A stretch of DNA of 64,000 nt, taken from Merluccius polli. Lineage: Eukaryota > Chordata > Actinopteri > Gadiformes > Merlucciidae. Under the pieces are notes generated by a model. It saw nothing but the letters and a program-made list of their open reading frames with translations. It was not told the origin of the DNA and did not search any database. Location: assembly GCA_030340625.1 (NCBI GenBank), contig JAOPHQ010002560.1, positions 290,001-354,000 on the forward strand, read 5' to 3'. Below are positions 29,630 to 40,659 of the stretch, piece by piece; positions within the stretch are counted from its first letter, which is position 1, and every line of letters starts with the position of its first letter. Made by a program: the position numbers and the translations under genes.

Positions 29630-30795
29630 GCAGCTATGCATACAGCCTATTTTGATTTTTTTTTTAATGAAGTGCAATACATTTTTTACTGAACATTTAA
29701 GTACAGTACAGTTTTATTTAATCTTTAAGAACAGTTTTTTGTTTTGTTTTTTTACATTTATTTAAGTACAATGTTTATATTTAAGCGCAGTCTTACTGTT
29801 CAAACTGTGTAAAATGTTACAAGGGCTGACAATATTAAATATACTTCATTAGGAATAAAACCTCTGCCTTGTTTTTGATGAATACTTAGGCCTACTACGC
29901 TACTGTATAGTGTTGGTCATTATGGTGGTACTTGGAGAGCCAAGTATTTTCTGATGTGGTACTTGGTGTAAAAGGTTTGAGAACCACTGGTCTAGACGAT
30001 CAGTTTTCCAGTCCTGATTTTAGAGCTTTGTTTGTCTGTTTTCTATTATGCTTCTGATGTTGTTTTAGTAAATTTAGATAAAAGTTGCTTAAATGTAGAT
30101 ATTAAATCATCACTGCCTGCTCACAGTTTTTACCATTAATTATACTTTCCTATTTAGTTTTCCTTACATAATTCTCAAAATGCTGTAAGTCTTTCTTTGG
30201 AATAAATTAGATATATTTCTTCCCTTTCATTTTTTTGTATTTCTACACCGCATCCTTGACAGCTGTCTTGTACCTAAAGTGATAATATGATCTGATATGC
30301 CTGTGATTAGGTTGCATGTTTGTGATATACAATCAACTTTGTGTGATTGTGATTTTTGTGTGTATCCTACCAGGAAGTGTTTTAGTGATTCTTCGACTAC
30401 GTCATTATACGCCCATAAAGCCAGAAGATTAAAGCCAGCGAAGAATATTAAGGTTGTGATTGAGCCAGATCATCAACAGCGGACATCGCCACTGAAGCAG
30501 CTCTGCTGTTCCAATTGGTCTCAATTGCCACATTTCCTTGTGCTTGCTGATTTACTGCCCGTGCTCGATGCTCAAGGAACCAAGCCCGATCTCCAACCTT
30601 AGTAAAGGAATCAGATACTGGGCCTGAGTATACAATCTGGTTCCTTATAGGCCTGTAGTGCACTATTTAATACCCATAATGCACTGTAAAAAAAAAGTAC
30701 AACTGATGCACACATACAACAAAAAGCCGACAAAAGCCGAGCGAAAATTGCGAGAGGAAACGGTGACACGCAGGAGAGAGACCGAGTAACTGCGC
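29630..30795. other. No feature recognised
   Basis: AT-rich unique-looking sequence. The plus frame 30297-30602 shows no domain and has poor composition. Confidence 0.55.
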
Positions 30796-30801
30796 GAGAG
30801 A

Positions 30802-30876
30802 GGTTGAATTGGTGTTTAGTGTTGAATTGGTGTTTAGTGTTGAATTGGTGTTTAGTGTTGAACTGGCGTTAAGTGC
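30802..30876. repeat. 18-bp tandem repeat, four copies
   Basis: TTGAATTGGTGTTTAGTG three times, then a diverged fourth copy (TTGAACTGGCGTTAAGTG). It is flanked on both sides by GCGCGAGAGAGACCGAG-like sequence, so a larger unit is also duplicated. Confidence 0.85.
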
Positions 30877-31309
30877 GCGAGAGAGACCGAGTTACTGCGC
30901 GAGAAAGGACGAGCTTTATTAGTTATTATTATTTTATATAATTAATAATAAGAATTAATAATAACAAAGCACTGTTTTATTAGTTTAACTTTGAAACCTA
31001 CCAATGCTTACAAGCGAAGTAAGGGTTATTGGAAGTTTAATGCCAGCCTATAACATTCTGAAGTCTACTGTCAGGGGGTTAACAATATTAGTAGTGAAGC
31101 AGTTTCTTAAGATGCCAGCCTTTCTTCTTAGATCTCCAAATGGGAATCTCTGAAATGTAGAATTAAAAACATAATTAAAAACACATATCCTTCAGTAAAC
31201 TGAAACAATCCACCCAGCTATAAGATCATTGACTAGAGCAATAAGTCTGTGCTGATGCTGACAAAAGCAAATTACTCCATTAGACTTTCATAAGATCTGA
31301 AGCAAAATA

Positions 31310-31920
31310 GATGTGGAAGAAGTGGGGAATTCTTATTTTTGTAGATTAGAGAAAACACGCCAGGAAAAAAATTATATGGGAACATTGATCATCAGTGACA
31401 ATGAATGCTCTGACCCCAAGAGAATAGTCAATGAAAATCTGACACATTCAAAGACATTGAATGAAACATTCAGAAATGTGAGGCAGAAATCTCATATGAG
31501 GATCTAGAGAAAGCAGTGCAGTGCTTGACTCCGGCCCAGATGCCCTTCCAGCAAATGTTACCAATATTTCTGGGGACATATCAAAGTACTTTTATTTGAA
31601 ACACTAAAAGAAACTATAGAAAATATATAACTTTCACAGAGGCAAGATATAACTCTTATTCCAAAACCAGGTAAAGAACCCAAAATATTGGATAATTGGC
31701 AACCAATAACGCTTCTCAACAATGATTACAAACTGCTAACACACATTTTGAAATCGTTCTCAAAGAAGGGCTTTCTTAAATAACAAGTGACACAGGATTT
31801 ATGAGAGGTAGATCAATAAATATTAATGTGTGCCTAGTCCTAGACTTGCTTGAATACAGTTATTATATAATCACTATGATTATATGATTAAATGATTATG
31901 GCTTTATTCTTTTTCTTGAT
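31310..31920 (+). pseudogene. Older L1 reverse transcriptase fragment, left part
   Basis: Plus-strand pieces of L1 ORF2: E-E-V-G-N-S-Y-F-C-R-L-E-K at 31310, then L-I-P-K-P-G-K and N-W-Q-P-I-T-L-L-N-N-D (31640-31740), G-F-M-R-G-R (31798-31815). Stops and frameshifts are frequent. The fragment is cut at 31920 by the minus-strand L1/Tx1 element and resumes at 37371. Confidence 0.8.
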
Positions 31921-32193
31921 TTTTTTTTTTTTTGCGAAGAATTTTTATTGAACCACTGCAAGTGAAACATACAGTAGCATCCACACAACTTTTATAAACA
32001 TAATCCCATCCCTCCGCCCCCCTCCCGGCAGCATCCCTCCCTCCCCTCCCGGGTCTCCCCTGGACCAGTCAAACATCATCAGGTGTCAGCAGTATATTGT
32101 AGTGAGTGGTGTTCCTCTGTTCACAATCCAAGAAGTCTATCCTTTATCTGCGCAGCCGCGCCCGACCACGCCTCCAGAGTGGAGGCTTTGGCA

Positions 32194-35100
32194 TTATTTC
32201 CGTGCAGTAGACAACTCAAGTAACACTATATCATGAAAGTAAATCAGCCATTTCCTAGTACTAAGGTAATGAGGCGGTAGCCATCTTTGCACTAGGAGTT
32301 TTTTGGCAGCTGTGAGGCCGCTCAGCAATAGTTTGCGCTGTTTCTCACGTATATGCAGTTGAGAATCATCGTTAAGAAGAAGTAAGATTGGATTGCATGT
32401 TATGGCGGTACCTAGTAATTCAGACAAGACTTTGGATACCCGGCCCCAAAAGGCCTGAACAGAGGGACACTCCCACATCATGTGTCTGTAACCTCCTATT
32501 GCGTTAAGTTGGCACATAGTACAGTTTGGATTTGGTATCAGCTTCATGCTAAATCTAGTGACAGGTGTATAATAAAGTCTGTGACACACTTTAAAGTGAA
32601 TAAGTTGGTGATTCGGATTCTTGGAGGCAAGAAAAATGTTCTCCCATACATTGCTCCAGAAAATGTCATCTTCTTTCAGCTCAAAGTCTCGCTGCCATGC
32701 TCTGAGCATCGATAGTTGAGTCTCTCGTTGTGCGGATAGTTTGGAGTAGACTTTCGATACAAAGCCCCTGCAGGGAAGGGAGTTTATCCAGTCTATCAGA
32801 GGGTGTATGGGAAGCTTATCCCCGACTGGGACACCATGTGCTTTAAGTGCTGATCTTATTTGCAAATAATAAAAAAGGGAAGAGTCCTGTAGGTCAAAGC
32901 GGTCCTTCAAATCCTGATAACTAAGCATGCCCTTATCATCATACAGGTCCCCAATAACATTAATACCTTTCGAAGACCATGGTTTAAAGATCAGTGGCTT
33001 GCCACAAGGGGGTATCATTGTGCCACTTTAAGCTCCCCTTCCAGTCCTTCTCAACGACCCTGAAATTCCTGATTGTGTTGGCAATAATAGGGCCATAGTG
33101 CAATAAACAATATTTGTCTTTTATGCCAGAAAATAAGATGTCCTCCAATCTGCTAGGGTGAACTAGATTCTTCTCTAAAGATTTCCATGAGACAGATGAG
33201 CGGCCGTCGAGCCAAGCCATAACAGGGCATAGCTGGAAGGAGCACAGAAAACTTAAGTTTTGGATGGCCGTTATTCCAAACATACCTACGTAATAGTTTA
33301 TCAATTTTAACCCAGTAGTCTTGAGGGGGAGAGAGCGGAATCATCATACTCAAGAAGTTAATGCGGGGCAAATCATTCATTTTGATTACAGATATACGCG
33401 TCTGCAGCGAGGCAGGCAGCCTGGTCCAGATTGCAAGGTCACGTTCAATTTCCTTAAAAATGTTTTTATAGTTGCTCTTCACTATTTTCTGGAGCGAAGA
33501 ATGTATCTGTATGTGATTTGGGTTAGTAAGGGAATCTGGCTTGGTATTTTGGCATTCTTGGCAGCTTCATTTAGCAACATCAGAGCTGACTGCCCAATTA
33601 ATCTTAAATCCTGACTGCTGTTTGAAATCCTCAAAAGCCGCTAATAGAGAGTTAATAGAGTTTTCTATGTCCGTCATATATATGAGGATGTCGTCTGCAA
33701 AAGCCGACAGGGTATGAGAAGTCTGTCTGATTTGGATAGGGGACATGACTGAATTTTGTCTGAAAGGTGCTGTGCAAACGGTTCGAGAGAAAGAATGAAC
33801 AGGCTCGGGGAGAGACCACAGCCTTGTCTCGTACCACGGAAAATGGGAAAGGATCTGGAATTCAATCCTTTTTTGCTGACCATGGCTGAGGGGTTTGCAT
33901 ACAAGACCTGTACCATCTTGATAAAAGCTTCACCTAATTGAAATTTTCACAATACAGCCCACAAATATCCCCACTCAACCCTGTCAAAGGCTTTGGCAGT
34001 GTCGAGTGACAGAATAGCACATGGCACCCGAAGCTGTTTGGATTCTTCTAGTACATGCATTAAACGCCTGATGTTATCCGCAGCAAGACGGCCCTCCATA
34101 AACCCAGCTTGGTCAGTGTGAATTAACTTATCCACATAACGCTCCAGGCGTAATGCCAGCATCTTGGAGTAGATTTTCAGATCCGAATTTATCAAAGATA
34201 TGGGTCTGTAGTTGGAGCATTGTAACGGGTCCTTGCCCTTCTTTGGTAACAATGAAATTAAAGCCACATTGGTGTGTTCGTGAAAGGCACCTTTCTCTAA
34301 AGCAGTCTGGATGGAGATCAGAAAAAACGATCCGAGAACGTCCCAGAAGTGCAAGAGCACTTCAGGCGGGATCCCATCAGGGCCCGGAGATTTCGCTCTT
34401 GTCATGTTACTCAGTGCAGCCTTCAATTCCTGCAAAGTTACCGGGTGGCCTAGGTCCACTGCCTCTTCTCCCTGTATGGTGGGTAGATCCACCCCTTGCA
34501 AAAATTATTACACACTTCTGGGTCGAAGCTGCCAGACGACGTGTATAAGTTCTCATAGTACGTCTGGAAGGTGTGATTTATCTCTGCTGGGTTAGAAACC
34601 AGGCCTTTAGTAGGGTGATGTATTGAGTCGATGGACGCCTTTGATTCACACTGTTTTAATTTTAGAGCCAGAAGTCTGCTGGGTTTACTTCCGTTACAAT
34701 AATAATTTTGCCTAGTCCTGTGCATAATGAATTCCGCTCGTCTCCGTAGTAAATCGTTCAGCTCTTGTCTAACAACCTGCAGCTCGTCACTGACTGTGTT
34801 AGAATAGTTCTTCTTAAGAGCCCTCTCCAGACATAAGCATTTCTCCTCTAATTCTTTAATCCTAAGGTTCCTAACCTTTTTCATATGCGATGCATATGAC
34901 GTTGTAAAATCACGTATAAAACCCTTTGTTGCCATCCACACCAACCTAGCGTCCTCGACGGAGCCTATATTTTCTTGGAGAAATGTGGACACTTTAGTTC
35001 TAAATTCAGAGACAAATGCAGTGTAATTTAGAAGAGAGGTGTTGAAACGCCATCTCTGAGATTTTTTGGATTTGAAACTGAGGTCAATGCCGAGAACTAA

Positions 35101-35795
35101 TGGGTTGTTGTCGGCCAGTGTGGCTGGGAGAAATTTAACAGGTATTGTGCATTCCTTCAAACCACGCGACAACAGAAAATAGTCAATCCTTGAGAACGAC
35201 TTATGATATGCAGAGAAACAAGTATAATCTCGACTGCCCGGGTTTTGTGACCGCCAAACATCAAAAATGTCCAAGTTGTCTATCATTGTATTCAAAGCCG
35301 TAGAGGCTGACTGCTGACTATGTGTAAATGAGCTTGTAGATCTGTCTAAATCAAGATTACAGACCGCATTCATGTCTCCTCCCAGAACCAACTCATATTC
35401 TGCAAGATTCAGTAATTCCTTTGTGAGATCAGGATAGAAATTATCTTCAAAAACTGCTGGTGTATAGGCCAATATAAATGCTACCTTTGTACCATAAATT
35501 GATGTGCACACATATGCTATTTGCCCAGATCTATCATTACTAGTACCGTCAATTTTCACAGGTAAGTTCCTCTTGAACATAATCATCACTCCTTTAAAGC
35601 TAGACCCACTGCTGGAGGAGGAGCCCACCATATATTGTTTGTTTTGCATCTTCTTTGTTCACCTTGTTTTAGGTGAGATTCCTGAATTAGTACTATGTCG
35701 GTCTTTGTTCGGCGCATCAATTCTTGCCATTTAACCCTCTTGATATTGACGTTCAAACCCCGGACATTCAGACTTAGGATAGTCAATTTAACCAT
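32194..35795 (-). pseudogene. L1/Tx1 ORF2 (endonuclease and reverse transcriptase), frameshifted
   Basis: From 35795 downward: AP endonuclease start (L-N-V-R-G-L-N), Q-E-S-H, G-D-M-N and the R-I-D-Y catalytic region; then RT with G-P-D-G-I-P-P-E, L-L-P-K-K-G-K-D-P, N-Y-R-P-I-S-L and motif A L-D-T-A-K-A-F-D-R-V-E (about 33990-34440); R-Q-G-C-G-L-S-P (about 33830); and the C-terminal zinc-like C-X2-C-X7-H-X4-C region (about 32470-32520). The frame changes at least at ~35640, ~34500, ~33940, ~33700, ~33480 and ~33010. The motif with the second catalytic Asp pair (F-A-D-D) lies across a frame break near 33680. Confidence 0.85.
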
Positions 35796-36214
35796 TATCG
35801 AAAATCACTTTGGTTGTATTCCAGTTATAAACTTGACTGTAAAACAAGTATCCAAGCATATAGTCCAGTAAGAGACCCACACCCACCCTATTGCTGCCAT
35901 GCCCATATCCCAAAACACGTGTTTCTATGTAACTTGACCACTGCACAGCGCAGCTCATCGAGACTCCAAGACTCAGTCGTATCCCACTTATAAACATAAC
36001 TGACCTGGCAGGTATATGAACAGCTGAAACGTGTGAACGTAAAGCCCACTATTGACAGACTCAGGCTACATCACATAGAAATAACTAAAATTGTCTCTCT
36101 GAAACATAAACATTACCGTGTGGCAGGGTCGGTGCTCTCTCTTTGAAACAGTAACCAGTAGTGTAGCCTGAGAAAGGACTAACAGCCCTCAGTGTCATAG
36201 TTAGTATAGAACAG

Positions 36215-37222
36215 TTAGATGTCCATAACAAACAAACAGATCTTACGGTAGAAAAAAACTCCTCGCCTTATCTTCAGGTGCCGGCACTCTCCTCCCGCAC
36301 CGTCTCGCATTCCTGATCCATCACTTCCCCGTGTTGATGAGCTGCCGCCCGTGTTGTCGAGGCCCCAGGTTGCGACCCTCGTAGAAACTCCTCTGCGTCC
36401 TCCGGAGTAGAGAAGCTGTGTTGCTCGCCGTCCAGGATGATCTTCAGAGTGGCGGGGTAAATCATGAAAGATGAGATGCCCTTCTCCCGTAAAGACATCT
36501 GTACGCCCATAAATGCTTTCCGACATTGACTCGTGTGGGCACTGTAGTCAGCATAAAAACGCAGCAACTTGCCGGCATCTTGTATCGGGGCATTCCTCGT
36601 CGCCTCCCGGGTGCCGTTCAGAATGGCGTCGCGCTCTCCGTGCCGAAGCAGCCTCAGTATCATGGTCTGTGGGATGTTCCCCTTCGCGTGCTGGCCATAA
36701 ATGCGATGAGCTCTCTCTATCTCGCTCAGTAATAAACTATTGCTTTATTACCGAGCGAGGGTAACCACTGGGGAAGCATTTCTTGGAGAAAAGTGATCGC
36801 GTTGGCGCCCTCTCTGCCCGTACTGATTCCTGTGATCCGAACATTGTTTCTCCGGTTGTGGTCCTCTAACAGGGCGAGCTTCTGTTGAAACTTCTCGAGA
36901 CCGGTGGTGTTGTCTAATACCTGATGTTTCATGGTCCGTGTGTCGGCATGTACCCTTTCAACTTTGGACGCCAAGCCCCGAACAACATCCATATGGGCTT
37001 CTAAGTCTCTCTGAAGTTTCTTGACGGAGTCGTTAACACACTCCACGGCATTGGTAATAGCACGGGTAACGACCATCTCCAACTGGTCATGCTGTTTGGC
37101 TAGGGCTAACGAGATAGTTTCTTCTATGTTAGCATCGGTAGCCGGCGAGCTGCATCTTGTTGTTTACGCTTCGCCGGGGGGATTTTGGTCGGCGAGTCAA
37201 ATAGTTTCTTCTGTCTTGACAT
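36215..37222 (-). pseudogene. L1/Tx1 ORF1, frameshifted
   Basis: Starts at ATG 37222 (M-S-R-Q-K-K). A coiled coil follows (L-A-S-K-V-E-R-V, about 36900-37050), then the RNA-recognition part with R-R-N-N-V-R-I-T-G-I (about 36840) and the C-terminal domain (R-A-H...R-K-A-F-M-G-V, about 36300-36660). A stop at about 37128 and a break near 36730 disable it. Its normal role is nucleic-acid chaperone for ORF2. Confidence 0.75.
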
Positions 37223-37370
37223 CCTATATGGTTCTCACTACCAAATACAACACTGCCGAGGTCTTGGAGATCAAACTACTAGTAAAAGTGGGGATATCGC
37301 ACGGGAGCTCTAGAGTCTTCCGACCATTGCGCTTGCCGGTCACGTGACCTCCTCCCTTTTTCTTGATTTT

Positions 37371-37515
37371 TATAAAGCTTTCGACATGGTAGAACATCCT
37401 GGTTTTGGAACATTTCAGGAATGTAATCAAATGCTTTTATCATGACACCAACAGCTCAATATCTTAATCAGGTGGTACTTCCCCTCGTTTTACAATTAAC
37501 AAAGGTATAAAACGA
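37371..37515 (+). pseudogene. Older L1 reverse transcriptase fragment, right part
   Basis: Continues 31310-31920 after the insertion: F-L-D-F-Y-K-A-F-D-M-V-E-H is RT motif A and its first residues lie within the target duplication. Similarity fades after I-N-K-G near 37505. Confidence 0.8.
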
Positions 37516-37784
37516 CTTACTATTACTAGTACCATTATTCCACCTGTGGGCGGGCTTGCTCCTGATTGGTTACTGCGCTTGTCAATTATTATTATTACTA
37601 AACTAAGTTTAGTGTATCCTCATTCACGCTATGGACAGTGTAAATAGACAGTTCAGAACTGTGGAATTTTTTTGTAGTAGAGCTATTCGGCAGGCCGGCA
37701 TGACAAGCATGTTCAAATAACAATTTCCACGTTTCCCCTGTTTATTATTCAGTAATAATAATTTTTAAAAAATTTAAAAAACGG

Positions 37785-38112
37785 ATGCTGTGGATCCGTA
37801 CAATGAATGGGAAGCGTCGAAATGACGGATGCTGTGGATCCGTACCATCGACATCTTATATCATAGCTGCTGTGACACGAGAAATTCGGCCGCCATCTTG
37901 GAGTGGGGATGGGGAGCCGGGGAGCAGCATAGATTGACAGTTGACACGTATGGCCAGGTAGTGTCTACAGAAGAAAATAAGGATGCCGGGCTGGTGTTCA
38001 GCGTATTCCTGCTCAAATGAGCGGACCGTCGAAAATAGGAATCGGGGGATTACTTTTCACAAGTAAGATTTAACATTACCGTACTATTGGTTGTATTTTG
38101 TGAAAATAATAT
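37785..38112 (+). repeat. Dispersed non-autonomous repeat, copy A
   Basis: Contains GACATCTTATATCATAG, GCCGCCATCTTGGAGTGG and CGTATGGCCAGG. It matches the reverse complement of about 55440-55690 over ~280 bp. The short duplication ACGGATGCTGTGGATCCGTAC occurs twice at its left end (37782 and 37824). See copy B at 53727-55810. Confidence 0.8.
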
Positions 38113-39158
38113 TACCAGAGTTGAGGAGCAAAGATCTTCGATAGTACTGATATCGTAGCCAGCTAGGCTAACCAAACGAGTATGACCATAATAGAATTGC
38201 TTGTCAATTAAATGAATGAAATGAAAAAATGACATACTGTACTTGAACAACATAAAGTTGAAATAAATGATGAAGATAAAGATTGTAAAAGCCAACAGGG
38301 GTAAAAGTTAGGACCACAGTCCAGATTGTGTAGGGGGGGTAATATGTTAGCTAACTAGACAATCAGATGGAGAGTGGCTATACAGTATAGCTAGTCTAGC
38401 TTTCCAACCCAATTTTGTGTAGTTGAACTGTTGAACTTACTGTTGAACTAGGCTATGTGTTCACCCGGCTATGAACTGAGACTTGATCAATCATATTCCA
38501 TAAGCACTGACCTAGATTACATCTGACACTTTTGAAGGTTTCCCAAAGACAAAGATGTGAGGAAGAAGTGGGAAGTGGCTTTGAGGAGAGAAGGATTCAC
38601 TGCAAGTGATTATTCAATTGTCTGAAGTGAAAATTTTAAGCAGGCTGATTTTGATAGGACGAGTCAGATTGTCCGACTACGTGATGGTGTTATTCCATCC
38701 CTCTTCAGCTTCCCAGTTCACCTCCAAAAAGTAGCTGTATCATCATAAGGCTATTAGCATACATCAATGTAAATATTCTATTATCAAACAAACCTATCCT
38801 TTTATATATTGTATTATGCATAATGTTTCTTCATTTAAGTTGGTAAAGGGCAGGGCTACGTCTACCTCCAGAAGAGCTAAAAAAGCCTGTCCGTGGCCTC
38901 TAAGGATTCCCCAGAAATGGCAAACTCACAACCTTGAATTTAATTGAATTGTATATAGTTCTCTGCAAACCTATGGTGGCATCATGCCTTCAGTGTGTCT
39001 TGAACAACCACACATAAAAGGTTGCACATTTATATGAATTATGTGGAATTCATATTTTATCGTATTTGTCTGAATGCATACTTGACTGTAGATAGATTTA
39101 TGAGTGAAGTTACCAACACAATAGATTGGCCGTAACACACTCACCCATTTTAGAATCA

Positions 39159-39160
<2 letters not shown>
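38113..39160. other. No feature recognised
   Basis: AT-rich DNA without a supported gene or repeat. Short frames on both strands lack motifs. Confidence 0.55.
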
Positions 39161-39161
<1 letters not shown>

Positions 39162-39219
<58 letters not shown>

Positions 39220-39247
39220 TCTCACTCACTCACTCACTCACTCACTT
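39162..39247. repeat. (TC)n and (ACTC)n microsatellite
   Basis: A perfect (TC)n tract runs into (ACTC)n. The Arg/Glu-only antisense frame is a by-product. Confidence 0.95.
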
Positions 39248-39429
39248 TCTCACCAACACACATACAGACACGCACACACAGAGAATATTAACTTGTGTAT
39301 AATTCCCAATTTTTATTGATGTATTTGCACTTTTAATCTTGCTGAATTCTACAAGGCAAATCAAGTTAAAACTTACTTCCCCAGCCCCATTCGTCTTTGT
39401 AAGGAAATGTTCTATTTTGTCTTTATTAT

Positions 39430-39546
39430 TTTGTCAGAATGCACCAGAATGCTTCATCTTCTGGGGGAGAATGCCCCCAGACCCCTACAGGGGTTTGGTT
39501 GACAAACTTTCAGCCCCACCTAAAACAAAATTCACCAGCCGCCACT
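39430..39546. mobile_element. Possible terminal relic of a hAT-type transposon
   Basis: The minus-strand end reads CAGTGGCGGCTGGTGAAT, resembling hAT ends that start CAGTGGC. Inside is GGGGGAGAATGCCCCCAGACCCC, common in vertebrate repeats. Only one end is visible. This is from recall of a consensus pattern and is weak. Confidence 0.3.
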
Positions 39547-40286
39547 GATTATGATGCATTCTCATTTTAGGCAAAGTATAAGACAATACTTTCTTAACAG
39601 TATAATTGTAACCATGAATAAGTCGTTCAATATTGTGGTGGTCAGCTGGTGAGCTGATCAACTCTGGGACTGGAGAGCCTGATTGAGCTGATCGGCTGCA
39701 GCCGTGGGTAACCCTTCCTTTTACAGTCCGGTAATTACCAGCTAATTACCTGGTAATAAGATGTATTTACTAAGTAATAACAGGTAATTAAATGTAATTA
39801 CCTTGTAATTACCAAGTACTTACAGGTAATTACCAAGTACTTACCAGGTAATTACCAAGTATTTACATTACATATTTACCTGGTAACTACCACTTATTTA
39901 CCTGGTAGTTACCTGATATTTACCTGGTAACTACCACTTCTTTACCTGGTAGTTACCTGATATTTACCTGGTAACTACCACTTATTTACCTGGTAACTAC
40001 CACTTATTTACCTGGTAGTTACCTGATATTTACCTGGTAACTACCACTTATTTACCTGATATTTACCTGGTAAATACCAACAAGTTACCCAGTATTTACT
40101 AGATATATACTGAAAACTACCAGGTATTTATCCAGGAATTATAGATTATGTATTACCAATCAACCTGTGTAGTGACAGTGAGGGTAGTAATGACTCTGAT
40201 ATTTACCTGGTAATTACCCAGTAATTACAAATGTGTACCACGTACATTCCAAAACATTATCAGGTAAAACCCTGCGAATTACCCTG

Positions 40287-40636
40287 TAAGGAAGGTGGAA
40301 CTGTACTGTAAAAGGAAGCGTGGTTTGTTTCAATGATATTACCATATACTTTCCTGGTAACTGTAGATTCTAATCCTCTACCACCCATTAGGGTGTGTAG
40401 TTTTGAACATGGTATCTGGCAAAAACTCCTATATCTCCCTGATAATTATCGGGTAAATATCGGGGTGATATCGGAGTTTTACAGAGTAGTTACCTTGTAA
40501 GAAAGGTGGAACTGTACTGTAAAAGGAAGCGTGGTTTGTTTCAATGATATTACCATATACTTTCCTGGTAATTGTAGATTATAATCATCTACCACCCATT
40601 AGGGTGTGTAGTTTTGAACATGGTATCTGGCAAAAA
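40287..40636. repeat. Tandem duplication of ~212 bp inside the foldback element
   Basis: GGTGGAACTGTACTGTAAAA through GAACATGGTATCTGGCAAAAA occurs at about 40291-40425 and again at 40506-40636, with a few substitutions. The spacer between (about 40426-40500) is single. Confidence 0.85.
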
Positions 40637-40659
40637 GTCTCCATCCAAAAAAAAAAAAA

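Larger units (their letters stand above)
31921..37355 (-). mobile_element. Nearly full-length L1/Tx1-type LINE, decayed
   Basis: Minus-strand element with a 5' untranslated region, ORF1, ORF2, and a 3' end with AATAAA and a poly(A) tract (T run at 31921-31934). The 15-bp CTTTTTCTTGATTTT is present at both ends (31909-31923 and 37356-37370), a normal L1-type target duplication. All coding parts can be followed, but both frames carry several frameshifts, so it is dead. It interrupts an older L1 fragment on the plus strand. Confidence 0.9.

Noticed and set aside
38971..39225. Arg/Glu repeat frame on the minus strand
   Set aside because: Translation of (TC)n.
39707..40270. CRISPR-like array
   Set aside because: Repeats are short palindromes without unique spacers, in a eukaryotic transposon.
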